DNA from: Astrocystis sublimbata
Taxonomy: Eukaryota; Ascomycota; Sordariomycetes; Xylariales; Xylariaceae
Length of the DNA: 64,000 nt
Reading direction: 5' to 3'
Assembly: GCA_022453515.1 (NCBI GenBank)
Contig: JAJNNY010000021.1
Coordinates: 372,001-436,000 of the forward strand
Positions 43,276 to 55,900 of this stretch are shown in pieces (the stretch's first letter is position 1; every line of letters starts with the position of its first letter). The notes under the pieces were generated by a model. It worked only from the letters and a program-made list of their open reading frames with translations, had not been told where the DNA came from and searched no databases. Position numbers and translations under genes: made by a program.

Positions 43276-46200
43276 AAGATTGATGTCACAAATAGAAGGG
43301 CGTGGCTACCTTCCATCAAGTCATCATCAATACAGATCTTACATCGTGTTCATAAGTTTTAGTCCAAGTAGATAAGTCTTCTGGAAGTATACGGTTTCAT
43401 ATTTCCTGAAGACTGCAACAAGCGAATAATGCCAGAGTGGATAGAAATGGATGCCATTGAATTATGAGCCGTGCTATATCAATAATTTTTTGTCACTTCA
43501 AGGTCTTAGGCAAGCTCGTGTGTAACAGTTTCTGCCTCATATAAGACCGAATAGAGGTATAGAGCCCGGGAATTCCATGACCGTTCGTGCTGTACGCAGA
43601 TCAAATGTCTTGAAATCGGGCGTCGTCGATGATACACGCCTAGCATGAGCTGATCTATAATCAAATTTAATATCCGACCCCAAGACAATTCAGAAGGCTC
43701 AACCAAGTGATAGTTCTATCAGACACCATAATCACCGTTCATATGGAGAGTAACTTCTGGCTCAATTGTTCTGTTCGGATCCAATCCTATAATTCGACCT
43801 TGCTGAGTTCGGTTACGCACGAGGGTAGCCTTGGTTCGACAACATCTCTACTGATTTCACTTGCGTTGCGGACTGATATATGTCAATACACAGAGAATAC
43901 GAGACAAGGCCCTGTAGTCTTCTGCTATGATTTCATGGCAGTCTGATACCTATCTCCGTATATCTTTATAGTTTCGAGACAATTCGCAGGGCTAGGTGAG
44001 TCGCGCGGCTCTTCACTTCACAGAGACGTTCATCACCCGATGCGTTTGACTTACTGTACGTATCACCTACGCTCATGGATGTCAGAAATACCAGATTTGG
44101 GACTTGGTTGCAACTGGGACCAGGGCCAGACCCAGCGCGTCACCGGGTTGTCTCATAATTACTTGTCACCCTTGAAAGTTCAGCTAGAGTGGTGTTTCTC
44201 ACTTTCTTTGGTAGTATTATATGATCCATTCTTACCCGTTCTCAGCTTATTACAGTAGAAGTCAAGGATCATGTATTTTCAAGCCCCCAATGCCCTCAAT
44301 GCCCAGGGACCATGAACAAGCCCAATGATCAGTGACAAAGAATCGATCGTAACAAGCGGAGAACAAAAATGAGTCCTTGAAAGCCAATGATTGTAGGTAA
44401 TCCAACTCAACGCCCCCAAAATAGACACCACGCCTCTTTCTCGGGGGCTGTCCGGCTGGTGGGCGACCTGAAACACTTCTTGTATAATAGTTTACGATGT
44501 GTCCCTTCTCTCTGAGATTGCTGATAAATCGGCAACCACTTTGTATAGCTAGACAATACCACGATACCGTGAGTAGATTTGCGACGATCCGAGTTGGATC
44601 GTCACCTGTGACGTGAACGGTGAGATAAGATGAGCAGGCGTCAGCAGAGGAGTTCGCGAAGGATCGGCACAGGGTTAAGCGCTCTAAGAATAAACCTCTA
44701 CAAAATCACTTTTGCTTTTATGCGAGGCGTGTACCGCTATCAGAAAATAGAAGGGCTGTCTGCGTGTGCGTAATTTTCATTTGATATACGACCTACCTGG
44801 GTAATTATGTGCGTTCGGGGCGTCAGTGGATGTGGAAAGGTCCAGATTTGGATGGTGTGTACGTGAGACGCCTATTGAGGCCTATTTTACGCCGCGGATG
44901 CGCCCGACGTGAAGGATTCTCACGTATGGCTTGTCTTAATTTGCTCGGTCTCTGTGTGCGCTGGGGGCGAGTTGAGGCAGTCTTTCAGTCAGTAGAAACG
45001 GGAAGGCCGAGTTCAGGTTTGTGTAGAAGTGGTGAAATGAAAGGCTATTGCGCCTCGCAGATAGTTTCACATCTGACCCCTCTTATTCAAAGTGCGTTGG
45101 GGCATGGCGCTGGAGGATGTGGAACAACAGCTGAAGCTGTAAGTCTAGACATTGGCGAATTTGTCTCGTCGTGAGAGATGTACGTTGGGGGCGGCGAGGT
45201 CGTAGGAAGTGGGAAAACTAGGGTTCCCATCTATTTGTGTAAGTCGAGACTACTTACGCCTCGCATCACCCTATCCTCCATACCTACTGCTACTACATAG
45301 GCATGTGCATTCCCAGGTAGGTACTTAGATTACATTACATCTTTCGCAAAAGTCCAGATTCGGTAGGTTGCTGTTGGCAGCCATATACGCAGTAGGTAGG
45401 TGGTTCGTCCTCATCCTCAATCCTGATCCTACGGCAGGTGAGTCGAAGAGTAGCGCGAAATCCTGCCTCAAAATGACATACATCACTAGCTCATCGCTCT
45501 CGCTTCGGGTTGCTGTGCCGCTGAGCAGACGGACATCTTGGGCAGGTAGTCATGCAACGATAGAGCCGCTTGCTGTGCCGCGCACGGGGTCGTCCTAGTG
45601 GGCAGACTCGGTACGTTGGTCAGTTAAGAGTTAAGGAGCCTCACGTGGTGGAGAGAGACGAAAAAAGCCAGGCTGTCAATAATCCTCTCTGACATCACCT
45701 GTCAGGCATAGGTAGCAGCATAGCACTATACATGACATCCGGCGCTCTTCTGTGCGCTTCAATGGCGCGCTTCATGGTAATTGTGCCCTCGTCACAGAGA
45801 CTCTCGTGGTTCGCAAGGTTGTTGCCTTTCCGGCCCTGCTTGGCCAGGTTTCAACTAAGTCTGTTTCTCGTCGGTGACAAGCGTTTCTTTTGTGGCAGCA
45901 CTTGATTCGCCAACCCCAGGCTCGGATATCGTGAGATGCGCTACTCCAGCGGTGGCGTCCGCGCCCTCAATGCACTTGTAGAATCGGACGACAACTGAGC
46001 AAAACGAGGCGGCAGGTCGCCGATAAGAGCAGCTGTGCAGATTGGTTCTGCTTATTTACGCGTGAGATGCCTAGTTGAGAGGTAGTCAGTTGATGTTTCG
46101 TTTCATGTTGATGATGCTAGCCGGTTCCGCCAACTAAGCTCTGAGAGCCTTCCATCTGGGTCTTGATTACGTTACGCAGCTACCGGATGACCTTACGTCA

Positions 46201-46815
46201 AATCCTCATTGACGTAAAAAGAGGGAGGGGGTCGTGAGAGGAAGGATGAGGCTGTGTTCTAGACCCGTGGTGCCGTGGTGGGGAAAAGCTACCCTTGAGC
46301 TTTCCCCGAGTATCTTCCTAACCAACACACCTCTACTCTACTTAGTACTTAGTAGTTGCTGGCATATTCTTATCATAGTGGCGTTATCGGGCTTAAAACC
46401 CGATATGGTTGCAGTTGGGTACAGCCTCAAACCCTCTTTTTTTCTTCTTCTTCTCTTTTACCAGAGCATCGGGTTGCATGCGTGAGTGCACGGCAGAGAC
46501 AGATTGACAGGTTTCCGACGCCCGATCGTTGTTAGTCGAGGTTAGTGTCGAAGGCGTCGGTGTGAGAACAACATGTCACAATCTGCGCAAGGGTTGCGTC
46601 AGAACGAAAAAGAAGGATGTCAAATCCTCCGGCGAGACCAACCAACACACGTGTAGTTAGTTAGCCGACGGAAGGCAAATGGGGAACCGTCGAACCGTTT
46701 CTCTGCCCTATGGGAGTTGCGGGGAGATCAGCTCGGCAACGTTTGAGATACCTAGTAAGCATGTTCGGACTTGGACGGGCCCAGCTCGCAGATCACAGAT
46801 CGCATTATTCTTCGG

Positions 46816-46841
46816 GTCAGTCAGTCAGCCAGTCAGCCAGT
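46816..46841. repeat. Imperfect CAGT/CAGC tetranucleotide repeat
   Basis: GTCAGTCAGTCAG followed by CCAGTCAGCCAG; about six four-base units. Confidence 0.8.
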
Positions 46842-47045
46842 GTGTGCGGCATGCGATACCGGCCTTCAGCATACCATGCGAGCCGGGTTCATCCATTGCG
46901 AGACGAATCGTAGCCGCCATCGAAGCGGTTGGAATTTGTTGCTCGGGCGTCAATTAGCTGAATGCTGATAACGGCCTACGCAGTCTCGCCAGTGGCTGTG
47001 GTACTGTTTTCAGAACGGACTTCCGGATGCCGATTATACCGTACA

Positions 47046-47077
47046 GTTAGTTAGTTAGTTAGGTAGTTAGCTTAGTT
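47046..47077. repeat. TTAG tetranucleotide repeat
   Basis: GTTAGTTAGTTAGTTAGG followed by TAGTTAGCTTAG. It is not the telomeric TTAGGG unit. Confidence 0.85.
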
Positions 47078-50000
47078 GATCAGTTGATGAGTTTAGTAGG
47101 TTAATGTTTGCAATTGGCTTGCTTTACTTAGCACTGCCAAGTGGTAGGTAGCAATAATGGTCGAACAGATGGGGGCTGGCATGTGTAGTCTCGTTAACGG
47201 CAGAAAGAATGAAGTCTAGACATCGCATTGTCCAGAATTGGCATCGCAGACCAATATTCGCTATGGCGATGAGACGCCGTACTACGTCAGACAAGCAGCC
47301 TCTGAGTCGGGTGCCAATACATGGCCCAACGGGGCGGCTGTCTCGCATCTGGTACCGGATCCCACATATCCGCGTCGGGAAACCATGCCATCTGCGAAAC
47401 AACCAGCTCAGAACTGCTACTTCTTCAAGACTCACGTCAGTAGCCGGCTATGTCGACTTTTAGCGACCACGATTTACACCACGTCTGAACAATTTCGGTC
47501 AACAACAAACACCAATTATGCGGTGTGCGTAGCGCATCTTGGTAGTCTTCCCTTAGTAAATCACAAATCCCGGATCGAGGTAAGTTGCCTCCAGCTGCGT
47601 TGCACTAGAGCTAGGTACCGTAGTCAACTGGGGCTTTCTCATTTCACACATGGATAATTGAGGAAGTACCTTACGCAAGCTGGCAAGCCAGCTAATTTAG
47701 TCGACTGTCGGGTATAGCTGGCTCGGCTGGGGGTCATTTAGTCAGAGAGCCCGGTGCAAGGTTTGGATTAGCCACGCTAACAAGGATTCTCTCCCTTGAC
47801 AGAGAACATCTGAAGTGAAAAAGTTGTCCTCGATGGAGATTTGACTGTTCCAGATTTCCGCAGCGTAGTGTCGTGTCCTACTGTGCACTATGTAGTCATT
47901 ACCTAGTAGGTGCGAGTGGTGGGACTGTAGAGACCAGGCGCGGTGTGCGAGTGCGCAGTGTTTGGCATGAATAACAAGCATTCTATCTCGCAATGACATG
48001 CCCATTGCAGACTTTCCATCGTCTGATGTTGAGTCTTACGTGGGTAGGGGCTCGGCGACCCTCCTGGATGACAATTGAGCATACAGGCGTGAATCCTTAA
48101 GGTGTTCATGATCTTAGACTAGCAAGCTTCTCGCAGACTAGCGCGACGATCATTCTGAAAAAGCTCACCATCAAGAAATGAATTAGACTTATACAACAAC
48201 ACACGCCTACCTACTTACTGCAACTTCCACTGCATGATGTCAGCGCGTTGGTATCAACGCAACATTTGGTCATCAATGTGGTCTTTGGAGGCGCAAACAG
48301 GTTGGCCGAGAACAAACACAAGGAACATGCTGCCAGATTTTCGTTAGACCCTTGACCCGGAGCCCCGGATTAACAGTACTGTACATTTATAGAACGGCTC
48401 ATGGTCGGTAGAACAGTATAGGTACAGTACCTAAAGTACCTAGAAAGCAGTGTTAGCCTATTTCGGCAAGAGATCGAAAATCTGATCATTGTGATTGGTG
48501 GAATCACACAAGGTGCTGGTTTGCCAGTCGGGCCAGTGCCGACGATGATGAGCCTTTGTCGTCGTTGTCGTCTATTCTTAGCCTATTCTTAGCAAAAAGT
48601 CTGCAAACTTCCTCTGAACAAAGGACCACTCGCGCTGCGGCACACGCTGCGGCATTGAACAAAAGTCAGCTACGGTGTACTCGTAATCACGACTTGAGCC
48701 GGCCTCTGCTTGAGGAGCAGAAAGTGACAATGAAAAGCCATGTGCCAAGCAATATTGAAGAATACATGTACTGAAGGTGTGCATACACCCGTTTATTATA
48801 GCCTGGGATGGAGGTCACGCAGGCTTACCTGCCCGGACATAGTGCAGTCTTTGTAAGTTCGTGGGATGACCAACCCCTCTAAAATCGAGGTGTGTGTGTG
48901 TGTATGCGTCGACGATGACGGGCCAGACCAATGCTTTCGTGGCGTTCTCTCCGGAAGGGTAGATCGGTAGCTTTGCATTATGGGTGTATACACCATCACA
49001 TCACATCGCCAGCACCCTCCTCGCCCTCCACGTCAACCATAGTCTTTTGCCAGGTCGGGTTCCCAGCTGAACACCCCACCGCGACGGAACTTGTTCAAGC
49101 ATCTCCGCTGCCCGACTGCACTGCTGCGAACAAGTGGTGGAGTCTGGAGTCGGTGGCCAGCAATGACAAGTGTCAAGAAGGCCTCGTTATGCAGGAAGGG
49201 CCGAGGTGGTTCAAAGGCAGGCGATGATCATCAACCACTGCGCATGAAGGTGGTCGACGTCTCCAACGAATACAGGCAGGTAACAATATATTTCGGGCCA
49301 TCTAGACTGAAGACTTAGCTCGCTCTGATGCGAACGGAAATCCAATTGGCTGGGGAGTGAGTGGTTGCTGTCTGATGCCGGTACGAAGAAGGGCCTAGTT
49401 GATGGATGGATGGTCCGTCTTACTTACACCTGACTCTTTCGGCACCTCTCGACATGGTCCTACCTATGGTCCTACTATAGTACTATGTAGCTACGGTCCT
49501 TGGATATCTACGACGATCAACAGAAACATCGTGAGAAAGGCATCACCAGTGTCCTTGGGAACTGGAACAAGCCTTCGGGACCACACTCGCGGGCACTGGA
49601 AGCGAGTGCCTGCAAGCTACGTCCAGCTTTCCAAGAACAAGTACAAGGAGCGTGATGACTTCACCGTGACTTATTGTCCCGGATCTACAGAAAGTGATTC
49701 GCACTATTCGATATAGCAGTCCGGTATTATAGACGAGACGCAAGCTGGTGTGCTAGACGCATGCATTATACAAGTGGCAAAAAACGGCAGCTAATTGGCA
49801 GGTTTGTTGCATCAAACTACGATGCCCTCCTCATCCTCAGTATTGAACCGACGCATGATTGGATAGATGGACTTCCCCTCAGGGCGGCCGTGGTGTGCGC
49901 AGGTGGTGTCTGATGTCTGATTCTGGTGCGTTGCACGACGTCCGCGTCGCTCAACGGTTTCTGATGCCGTGTCTCCTTCAAGGTTGCCTTTGCCTAGCGC

Positions 50001-50746
50001 AGTCGGTTGGGTAAGGTGTTTCTAATATGATTGTTACGTTGGTATATTCGTAACGCAGCACCGCCATCGGGTGCTGGCCAGCTCGCCTGGATGCCACTGC
50101 CTACGACCCGTCCACTGCTGTTGCTATTCATGGTAACACAAAGCTGTCTACGATATCCCAGTACCGACGAACGCCGCAACGGCACAGTATAGTTTGTTGC
50201 CACCGTTGACAACACAGCACCGGGGCATAACGTCAGCGGAATGGCAAGATGAAAAAACATGGCTTCCTTCTCGTCATAAGGATGCTCGTTGGATTGATCT
50301 TCTAGGCAATCTTGCACCAACATCGAGAGGCACAGCATGTGCCAACACCGAGACATGCTCTCGTGCTATTATTCTTGCTATGCTAGTAGTGACCGTCCCA
50401 CTCAAGCGCTTTATCCCCAGGCACAGGTACTGTGTTTGGAAATGGCTGCAGGGGACTTATAGGAAATTACGAGAGTCATTTCGTCGATACTACAATGCTC
50501 AAGCTCCAAAGGACCTGTAAGTGTCGTATACGTCCACCTGGGCCGGGTCAAAGAAGACAGATTGCGCCGTGTAAGCCAGTTTCTTTGGGGTGCAGCGAGG
50601 GTGGCGAGAGGGGGCTGTGGCAGCTATTCAGGAACACAATGACAAGTCGTCGGTATTATAAAGCCCAACCGACCACCTTGGCCCCATTCCCATCAGCTGC
50701 TCCGGCGCAGTCACATGTGTCGTGCGAGCCCGTATTACAAACCTGA

Positions 50747-50780
50747 AGCCAGCAGCCAGCAGCCAGCAGCCAGCAGCCAG
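50747..50780. repeat. Heptanucleotide AGCCAGC tandem repeat
   Basis: Nearly five perfect copies of a 7-base unit in 34 bases, flanked by AAGCC on both sides. Confidence 0.9.
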
Positions 50781-51462
50781 AAGCCGTCATCTTCCTCGAC
50801 GCAATCCAGACGACGTACGCATTAAATTTATTATAATTATATACCAATCAATAGTTTCCTTCCTACCGCGCTTTAGTTAGACACGCCAAATACCTCCCAT
50901 GCTCCTGGTGAAACGCAGCGAATAGCTCCTCCCAAAACCGTTGGGGCCAAATCTCTCTTGTCGACGGCTACCTGCCCCTTCAGGACTGGCGCCGCGTGCT
51001 GAATTGATCTGTTTCCCCTCCGTACCTGACGCCAGCGCCCGACGCTACAGCAACTACAGCAGCTACAGGCGCTATAAGTAGATACCTAGGTGCCCAGAGC
51101 CCAAAGCAGACGACGCCCGTAAGACACCCGACCCTTCGCTAGCACGCCGCCGCTCCCTGGACCGCAGGCCCTTGCCCGACGACCTCGCCAAGCTTGTCAG
51201 GTCTTGTCCTGCCCTTGCAAGCGACGGCGATCCACTGTTGCAATCCACGGCGCACCCCACCGCGCGCGCGACAAGGGCTCACCACCCCACCCAACCATCC
51301 CAGGTCAGCCCAGGTTCAGGGGGAAGGACGCTAGCAGGAGACAGACAAGACACCCCTAGCCCCCCCCCAAAGCCCCCCTGCTTCTACCACGGTACCTGGG
51401 TACAAGCCCACAGCTTTTCTGCGTCACCCGTAACCCGCAACCAGAAACCAGACCCGAACCAA

Positions 51463-51740
51463 GTATGTAAGTGCTAGTATATCCAATCCCTTCCCCCCCA
51501 TGAGCCCAACCCATCCCCGATTCGATTTCGACTTATCTTGCCTCAACCTACTGCTCAAGAGATTCGAAAGTACCCGAGCCATTGCTTTCCCAGAAGACGA
51601 TGTGCTCATTTCTTTTATCCTAAGACAGAGAGCTGGCCTCGAGCGAACGCTTACCACGTCTAGTTCCCCCTGTCACTTCGATTCCGATTTTCCTTTGGCA
51701 TAACGATCGATATACGGCTCTTTTTGTCATTTCTTAGCAG
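51463..51740 (+). other. Possible 5' UTR intron of the gene at 51755
   Basis: A strong donor-like ATGTAAGT lies near 51466-51473 and a pyrimidine-rich acceptor TTTCTTAGCAG ends at 51740, 14 bases before the ATG. This would give a spliced leader and remove a 67-codon upstream open frame (51500-51703). Exact donor position is uncertain; RNA evidence is needed. Confidence 0.35.
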
Positions 51741-51754
51741 CCAGCGTTTCCGTC

Positions 51755-52942
51755 ATGTCTTTCATTGAGCAACCAATGCCCCTCGAGGGCCAAACCTACG
51801 AGTCACAGCAGAGAGCGGCCACAGTAGAAAACAGCGTGGACATCGCCATGGACCCATCTCAACCCAACTCGACCCCGGCGCCGAAAGAAGACCCCCTTCA
51901 GGTCTTGGTGGATGCAGACGACGAGCAGTGCCTCATAGAAGAGGCCAGAGTCATGAACACTAAAGAATTAAGAACGAAGGAGGTCATGATCGAACCACCG
52001 GCCATTCCTCAGAGGAACACTCTCAGGGCGTCGAAGCTCCTCAACAGCTTAAGGATCAATACTATGGTATCCGCCACCAAGTCCCTCAACACTACCCAGA
52101 ATATGTACCTATCCTCCGAGGAAGACGCCTCCTCCTCGGCAGACGACTACTCAGACTCCGATTACGGCTACGAGTCCTCCGACACCGAGTCGGAGCAATC
52201 CTCCATTGGAAGAAAGAGCCAGGAGGTGACGGCGCGGGCCGTCTCGGTTGTGTTCGTGGGCAAGCCGAGCATGGTCGATCTAGCCAGCTGTCGAAGGGCA
52301 ATGACCCCTCCCAAGAGACCGCAGTCTGAATTCTTCGGCCGGTCCGTATCTTCGCCGCTCGGGGCACAGGGCACCCCCGACCATGCGCCGCGGAAGGTCA
52401 GCGTCGCCTCCACCAGCGATCTACCTAAAACGACACATAGCTTCTTGAGCCAGGACCCCTTCAACGAAAGCCCATACACCAGGCGCGAGACGGTATTGAG
52501 GGTAGAGGCAACCACGTCGGCTATGTCGTACCCACGAACGCCAAAGACGCCAACCGCAGCTTTCCAGCGACTACAGAAGACTTTCAGTCTGGCGCGAAAG
52601 CGAAGCCGCCCGAACCTCAAGGCGGCTCTGGAGAGCGGCCCCTCGATGAGCAGCCTCCACCTCTCCAACCCTAACACATCGAAGGAATACCAGGCAAGCG
52701 TGGACAGCTCAGAAGCCGCTTCGCCACCGCGACCGCAATCACCAATAACATACAATGAGATTCTGAAGGTGGCGCGGAGAAATTCTATCGCGGCCGCGGC
52801 TCTCACCTCGGCTGCTATGCAACAACAACAGACACCCACGACATACAACCGACCACCAACACCACCAACTCCCGTCACGGCGAGACGAGGCCTCCTGAGC
52901 GGGCTGAACAACCGTCGGCGGAGCATGAGGATAAAGACATGA
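51755..52942 (+). CDS. Intrinsically disordered Ser/Pro-rich protein, unknown function
   Basis: Single exon, 395 aa from ATG 51755. It is mostly low complexity: Ser/Asp-rich SSEEDASSSADDYSDSDYGY near 122-141, repeated Thr-Pro and Ser-Pro sites (PRTPKTPT, PPTPPTPVTARR) that would suit proline-directed kinases, and a basic end NNRRRSMRIKT. The stretch ARAVSVVFVGKPSMVDL (about 161-177) and LRASKLLNSLRI (about 89-100) look conserved, as does YNEILKVARRNSIAAAAL near the end. I know no function. It may be a regulatory or scaffold protein. It stands alone: 8.5 kb of gene-poor sequence upstream and 6.3 kb downstream, with a long C-rich leader. Confidence 0.7.
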   Translation: MSFIEQPMPLEGQTYESQQRAATVENSVDIAMDPSQPNSTPAPKEDPLQVLVDADDEQCLIEEARVMNTKELRTKEVMIEPPAIPQRNTLRASKLLNSLRINTMVSATKSLNTTQNMYLSSEEDASSSADDYSDSDYGYESSDTESEQSSIGRKSQEVTARAVSVVFVGKPSMVDLASCRRAMTPPKRPQSEFFGRSVSSPLGAQGTPDHAPRKVSVASTSDLPKTTHSFLSQDPFNESPYTRRETVLRVEATTSAMSYPRTPKTPTAAFQRLQKTFSLARKRSRPNLKAALESGPSMSSLHLSNPNTSKEYQASVDSSEAASPPRPQSPITYNEILKVARRNSIAAAALTSAAMQQQQTPTTYNRPPTPPTPVTARRGLLSGLNNRRRSMRIKT

Positions 52943-55900
52943 TCCATCTCCTATTTTTGTCACGACGATATAACATTTTTTCAACATCTCACATCATTGA
53001 CTCTACTCTATAACGAGGGTGCAAGTTGCCTACAAGGCACACGGCGTTTTACACATTGGGAAGCCAGGTTGGCTGGCTGGGTGATATCATAGGATCGGCG
53101 TTTATCGGAACTGGCGCAAGGCTATGCTTCTTGCCGCCGCATGGTTGCCCCGCGTGGCATCATGGTGGACTTACTATACGAAATGGACTTGGGTGGCATG
53201 GACTGGGAGGCTGCCACGGTTGTAATTTGATGTATCGGGTGGGGGAGCTCAATAACCCGCCACATGGGCGGCATGTGTGAGTTTGCACCTGACTGATGAC
53301 CCCATATTGGGAAACCGCTACGAGAGAGATAGCGGGTTGGCCGCACTGCGACGGGCCACGACTAGATAGGCGCCCGCATTGGGCGCTTGCAGAGAAGATC
53401 TGTCATAGAACTTGGTGTGAGAACGAAGGGCGGCGGCCAAGATTCTGTGCAGCATACCTACCTACCTACGAGTACTTGGGCATTTTTTTTTTGCTACTAA
53501 GTAGAAACTATACGTGTGCGGTGCTATCACTACCACCGTTGTTACTAGCATTTAGCAAGAAAATACACGAGCATCTGCTGCATCTCCAGAGATCTCCATA
53601 CGTGCGCATGCGCCCAATGCAGTGACCAAGTGACTACCTAAAGCCAGGAAATGCAACTCGGTCGCCAAAAAACTTGATACCTCTTTGTGTGTCATAGCGC
53701 CGTGGTCAGTCACGATTGTTTCATGGCATTGTTGCTAATTTTCTAAAACCGATCTTGTTTCCGTCCGATGTATGGATGTTTCTCATCGGGTGCGGTTACC
53801 GTTGCAAGAGACAAGGACCCCCCGCCGGATTGAAGCTTAACAGAGGGGTCATATGGGCGGGCAATGGGCATGTCCAGCGGGCACCCGAAACCCCCAAACG
53901 GCCCCAAACCCAGGCAGCTCGGCAGTCAGCCCTAATATTCAAACAGGCTATATCTACAAAGGCTGCACTTATGTTTGAGGTCATATGCCTACTTGCTACC
54001 TAGGGAGGTAGTAGGCAGTACCGAGTAGGTAATCTCAAGCATTTGGCTTTTTGGTTTCAGCAAGTATGATATCCCGTGATGCAGTGACACAATGCCGTCC
54101 GTCCGTCCCCGACGCGGCGGTAACAAAGATTGAAACGAAACACGGCAGCATGCGGGGGAGCACCAATCTTCAACAAGAGCCGTTTCAGAAGCTTCAGCCA
54201 GGGGTCACACTCTTTGAGTCTCTCTTTGAGTCTTTGTTTATTTCTTTCTTGCTTCATCACGGTTCCGTCTGTACTAAGTGATCAGCTGGGCAGTGGGAAA
54301 TTGGCCCATTGGATGCATGCAAGTAAGTGCCTAGTTTAGGTACTTGGTAGGATAGGTATGTCTTTCATTCGCATCGAACGGCACCCGAAAATGGCGGATT
54401 GTAATTTAAACCAACCATGAAGGAAGCGGGATATTGCCAGATGCAGGTATCGTTCTTCCTTTCTTACATATGGCGATCAATCGCTTTTGGCGTTTTGGTC
54501 TTGGCCCCCTTTGCAACATTGTAAGAGTGTGTGGAAAGGAAAGGGGTGGGCGACGGGATGCGACCAGGTATGCGACGATGGATTACCTATTCATTCCGAT
54601 GTCGCATAAGTTCTCCTTCTCCTCCTCCTCCTCCCCCCCAACTTGGCATATTTTCACCACTTCGTCTAGACTTACTTAGACACTTATTCCTGTCCGGGTA
54701 ACGATGCATTCATTCGTTGCCGCCTCGAGGTCTGCATTGCAATGTGTTGCGACTGGCGTTGCGTTACCCGTGCGCAACGCTTGTGGAATGCGATGGATGC
54801 GACGGCTGCTGCTCTTATCGCGCTACTGTACAGCACGTGCACGACATCATCCCGAGCAGAGACAATGTCTGGTTCAACTGGACCGACTGAACCTTGGGTA
54901 CACTTGAGCTAGGTAGGGAAGTGAATCAAGCAAGGAAAAAGGGTGTTGTCCGAGGGATAGATAGCAATCACTAGGTGTCACTAGAGCCACCACTGAGGGG
55001 AGCATCAAGACAAGTTTTGAGTTTCCCCTCTTCTCTTCTCGTCGTCTAAAACACCGTTCCTCCTCATTCCTGACTTGACTCTATCGCGACATGGAAGAGG
55101 GAGACAGGAGGGTGAGTTCCGCCGGGTGAGACCCCACGCGATGCTTGCTTGCTCGCATCTGGGTCACCGCCATTCCTCGGGCGGGCAAGGTAAAATCCAC
55201 ACTAATATCTGTAAGTCAGACCAAGAAACCAATCTGGAGTTAGACACTCCGCGATATACAGTATTGGTGGGGCATCTTCTCTTCTCTTCCCTACCAACCT
55301 CTTTTCTACCTACCTACTACGGTAGTCTCTCTGTCTATCCACATCCACGGACATGCACACATGCCTACTCGCTCGACTCGTACATGCACATATCGCACCT
55401 AGGTATGTGCGTGTGTGGGTTCTGTTGCGTTGTATAGGTAGGCAAGTAGGTACATGGTGATGATGACGATGAAGGGAAAAGAAGCATGCATAGAATATTA
55501 TGTGCCTTTCACTTGGAAGTTTCTCTGCCGTCGGGTTGCGTCGTGCCTTGGTACGTGTATACGCATATCCAGGAACAAACAGTTTTCTACTAGGACAAAT
55601 CTTGGACCCTTGAGGCGATCTTCCTCCTGTCCCTTGGTTCCTTGAGCTGCCCTCTCGGCCCTCACGCCCGCCTGTTGGCACGAACCAGTATTTTACCGAC
55701 CACTAAACTTGGCATCAACGTACATAGTAAGTAGTATGTATGTAAGCATGTAGGCACAACACATGTACGTTCGGTGGATTCAGAATAGATAGACGAAGAC
55801 AATCATAATGGGGAAACGATAAGTTGTCATCGCTATGATGTATCTACATATGTACCTGGTCAGTCCATGCAGGTGTTTAACCAGTCTCAACCTTCCACAG

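Larger units (their letters stand above)
43276..51754. other. Gene-poor region, 8.5 kb
   Basis: No protein gene, tRNA or rRNA is supported here. Open frames are short, many begin with non-ATG codons, and none shows a motif, signal peptide or splice-consistent continuation. Visible structure is limited to simple repeats (46816-46841, 47046-47077, 50747-50780), TAGGTA-type tracts and a CT/C-rich stretch before the gene at 51755. I found no terminal repeats. Confidence 0.5.

Noticed and set aside
47046..47077. Interstitial telomere repeat
   Set aside because: The unit is TTAG, not TTAGGG, and the tract is only about 30 bases.
47238..47657. Protein gene of 139 aa in the gene-poor region
   Set aside because: TTG start, no motif, low-quality composition and an overlapping frame of equal merit.
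49994..50356. Minus-strand 120-aa protein
   Set aside because: ATG start but no signal, domain or splice evidence; consistent with chance in 8.5 kb of moderate GC.
43276..51754. LTR retrotransposon or other intact mobile element
   Set aside because: No reverse transcriptase, integrase or transposase motifs in any frame provided, and no paired terminal repeats seen by eye.
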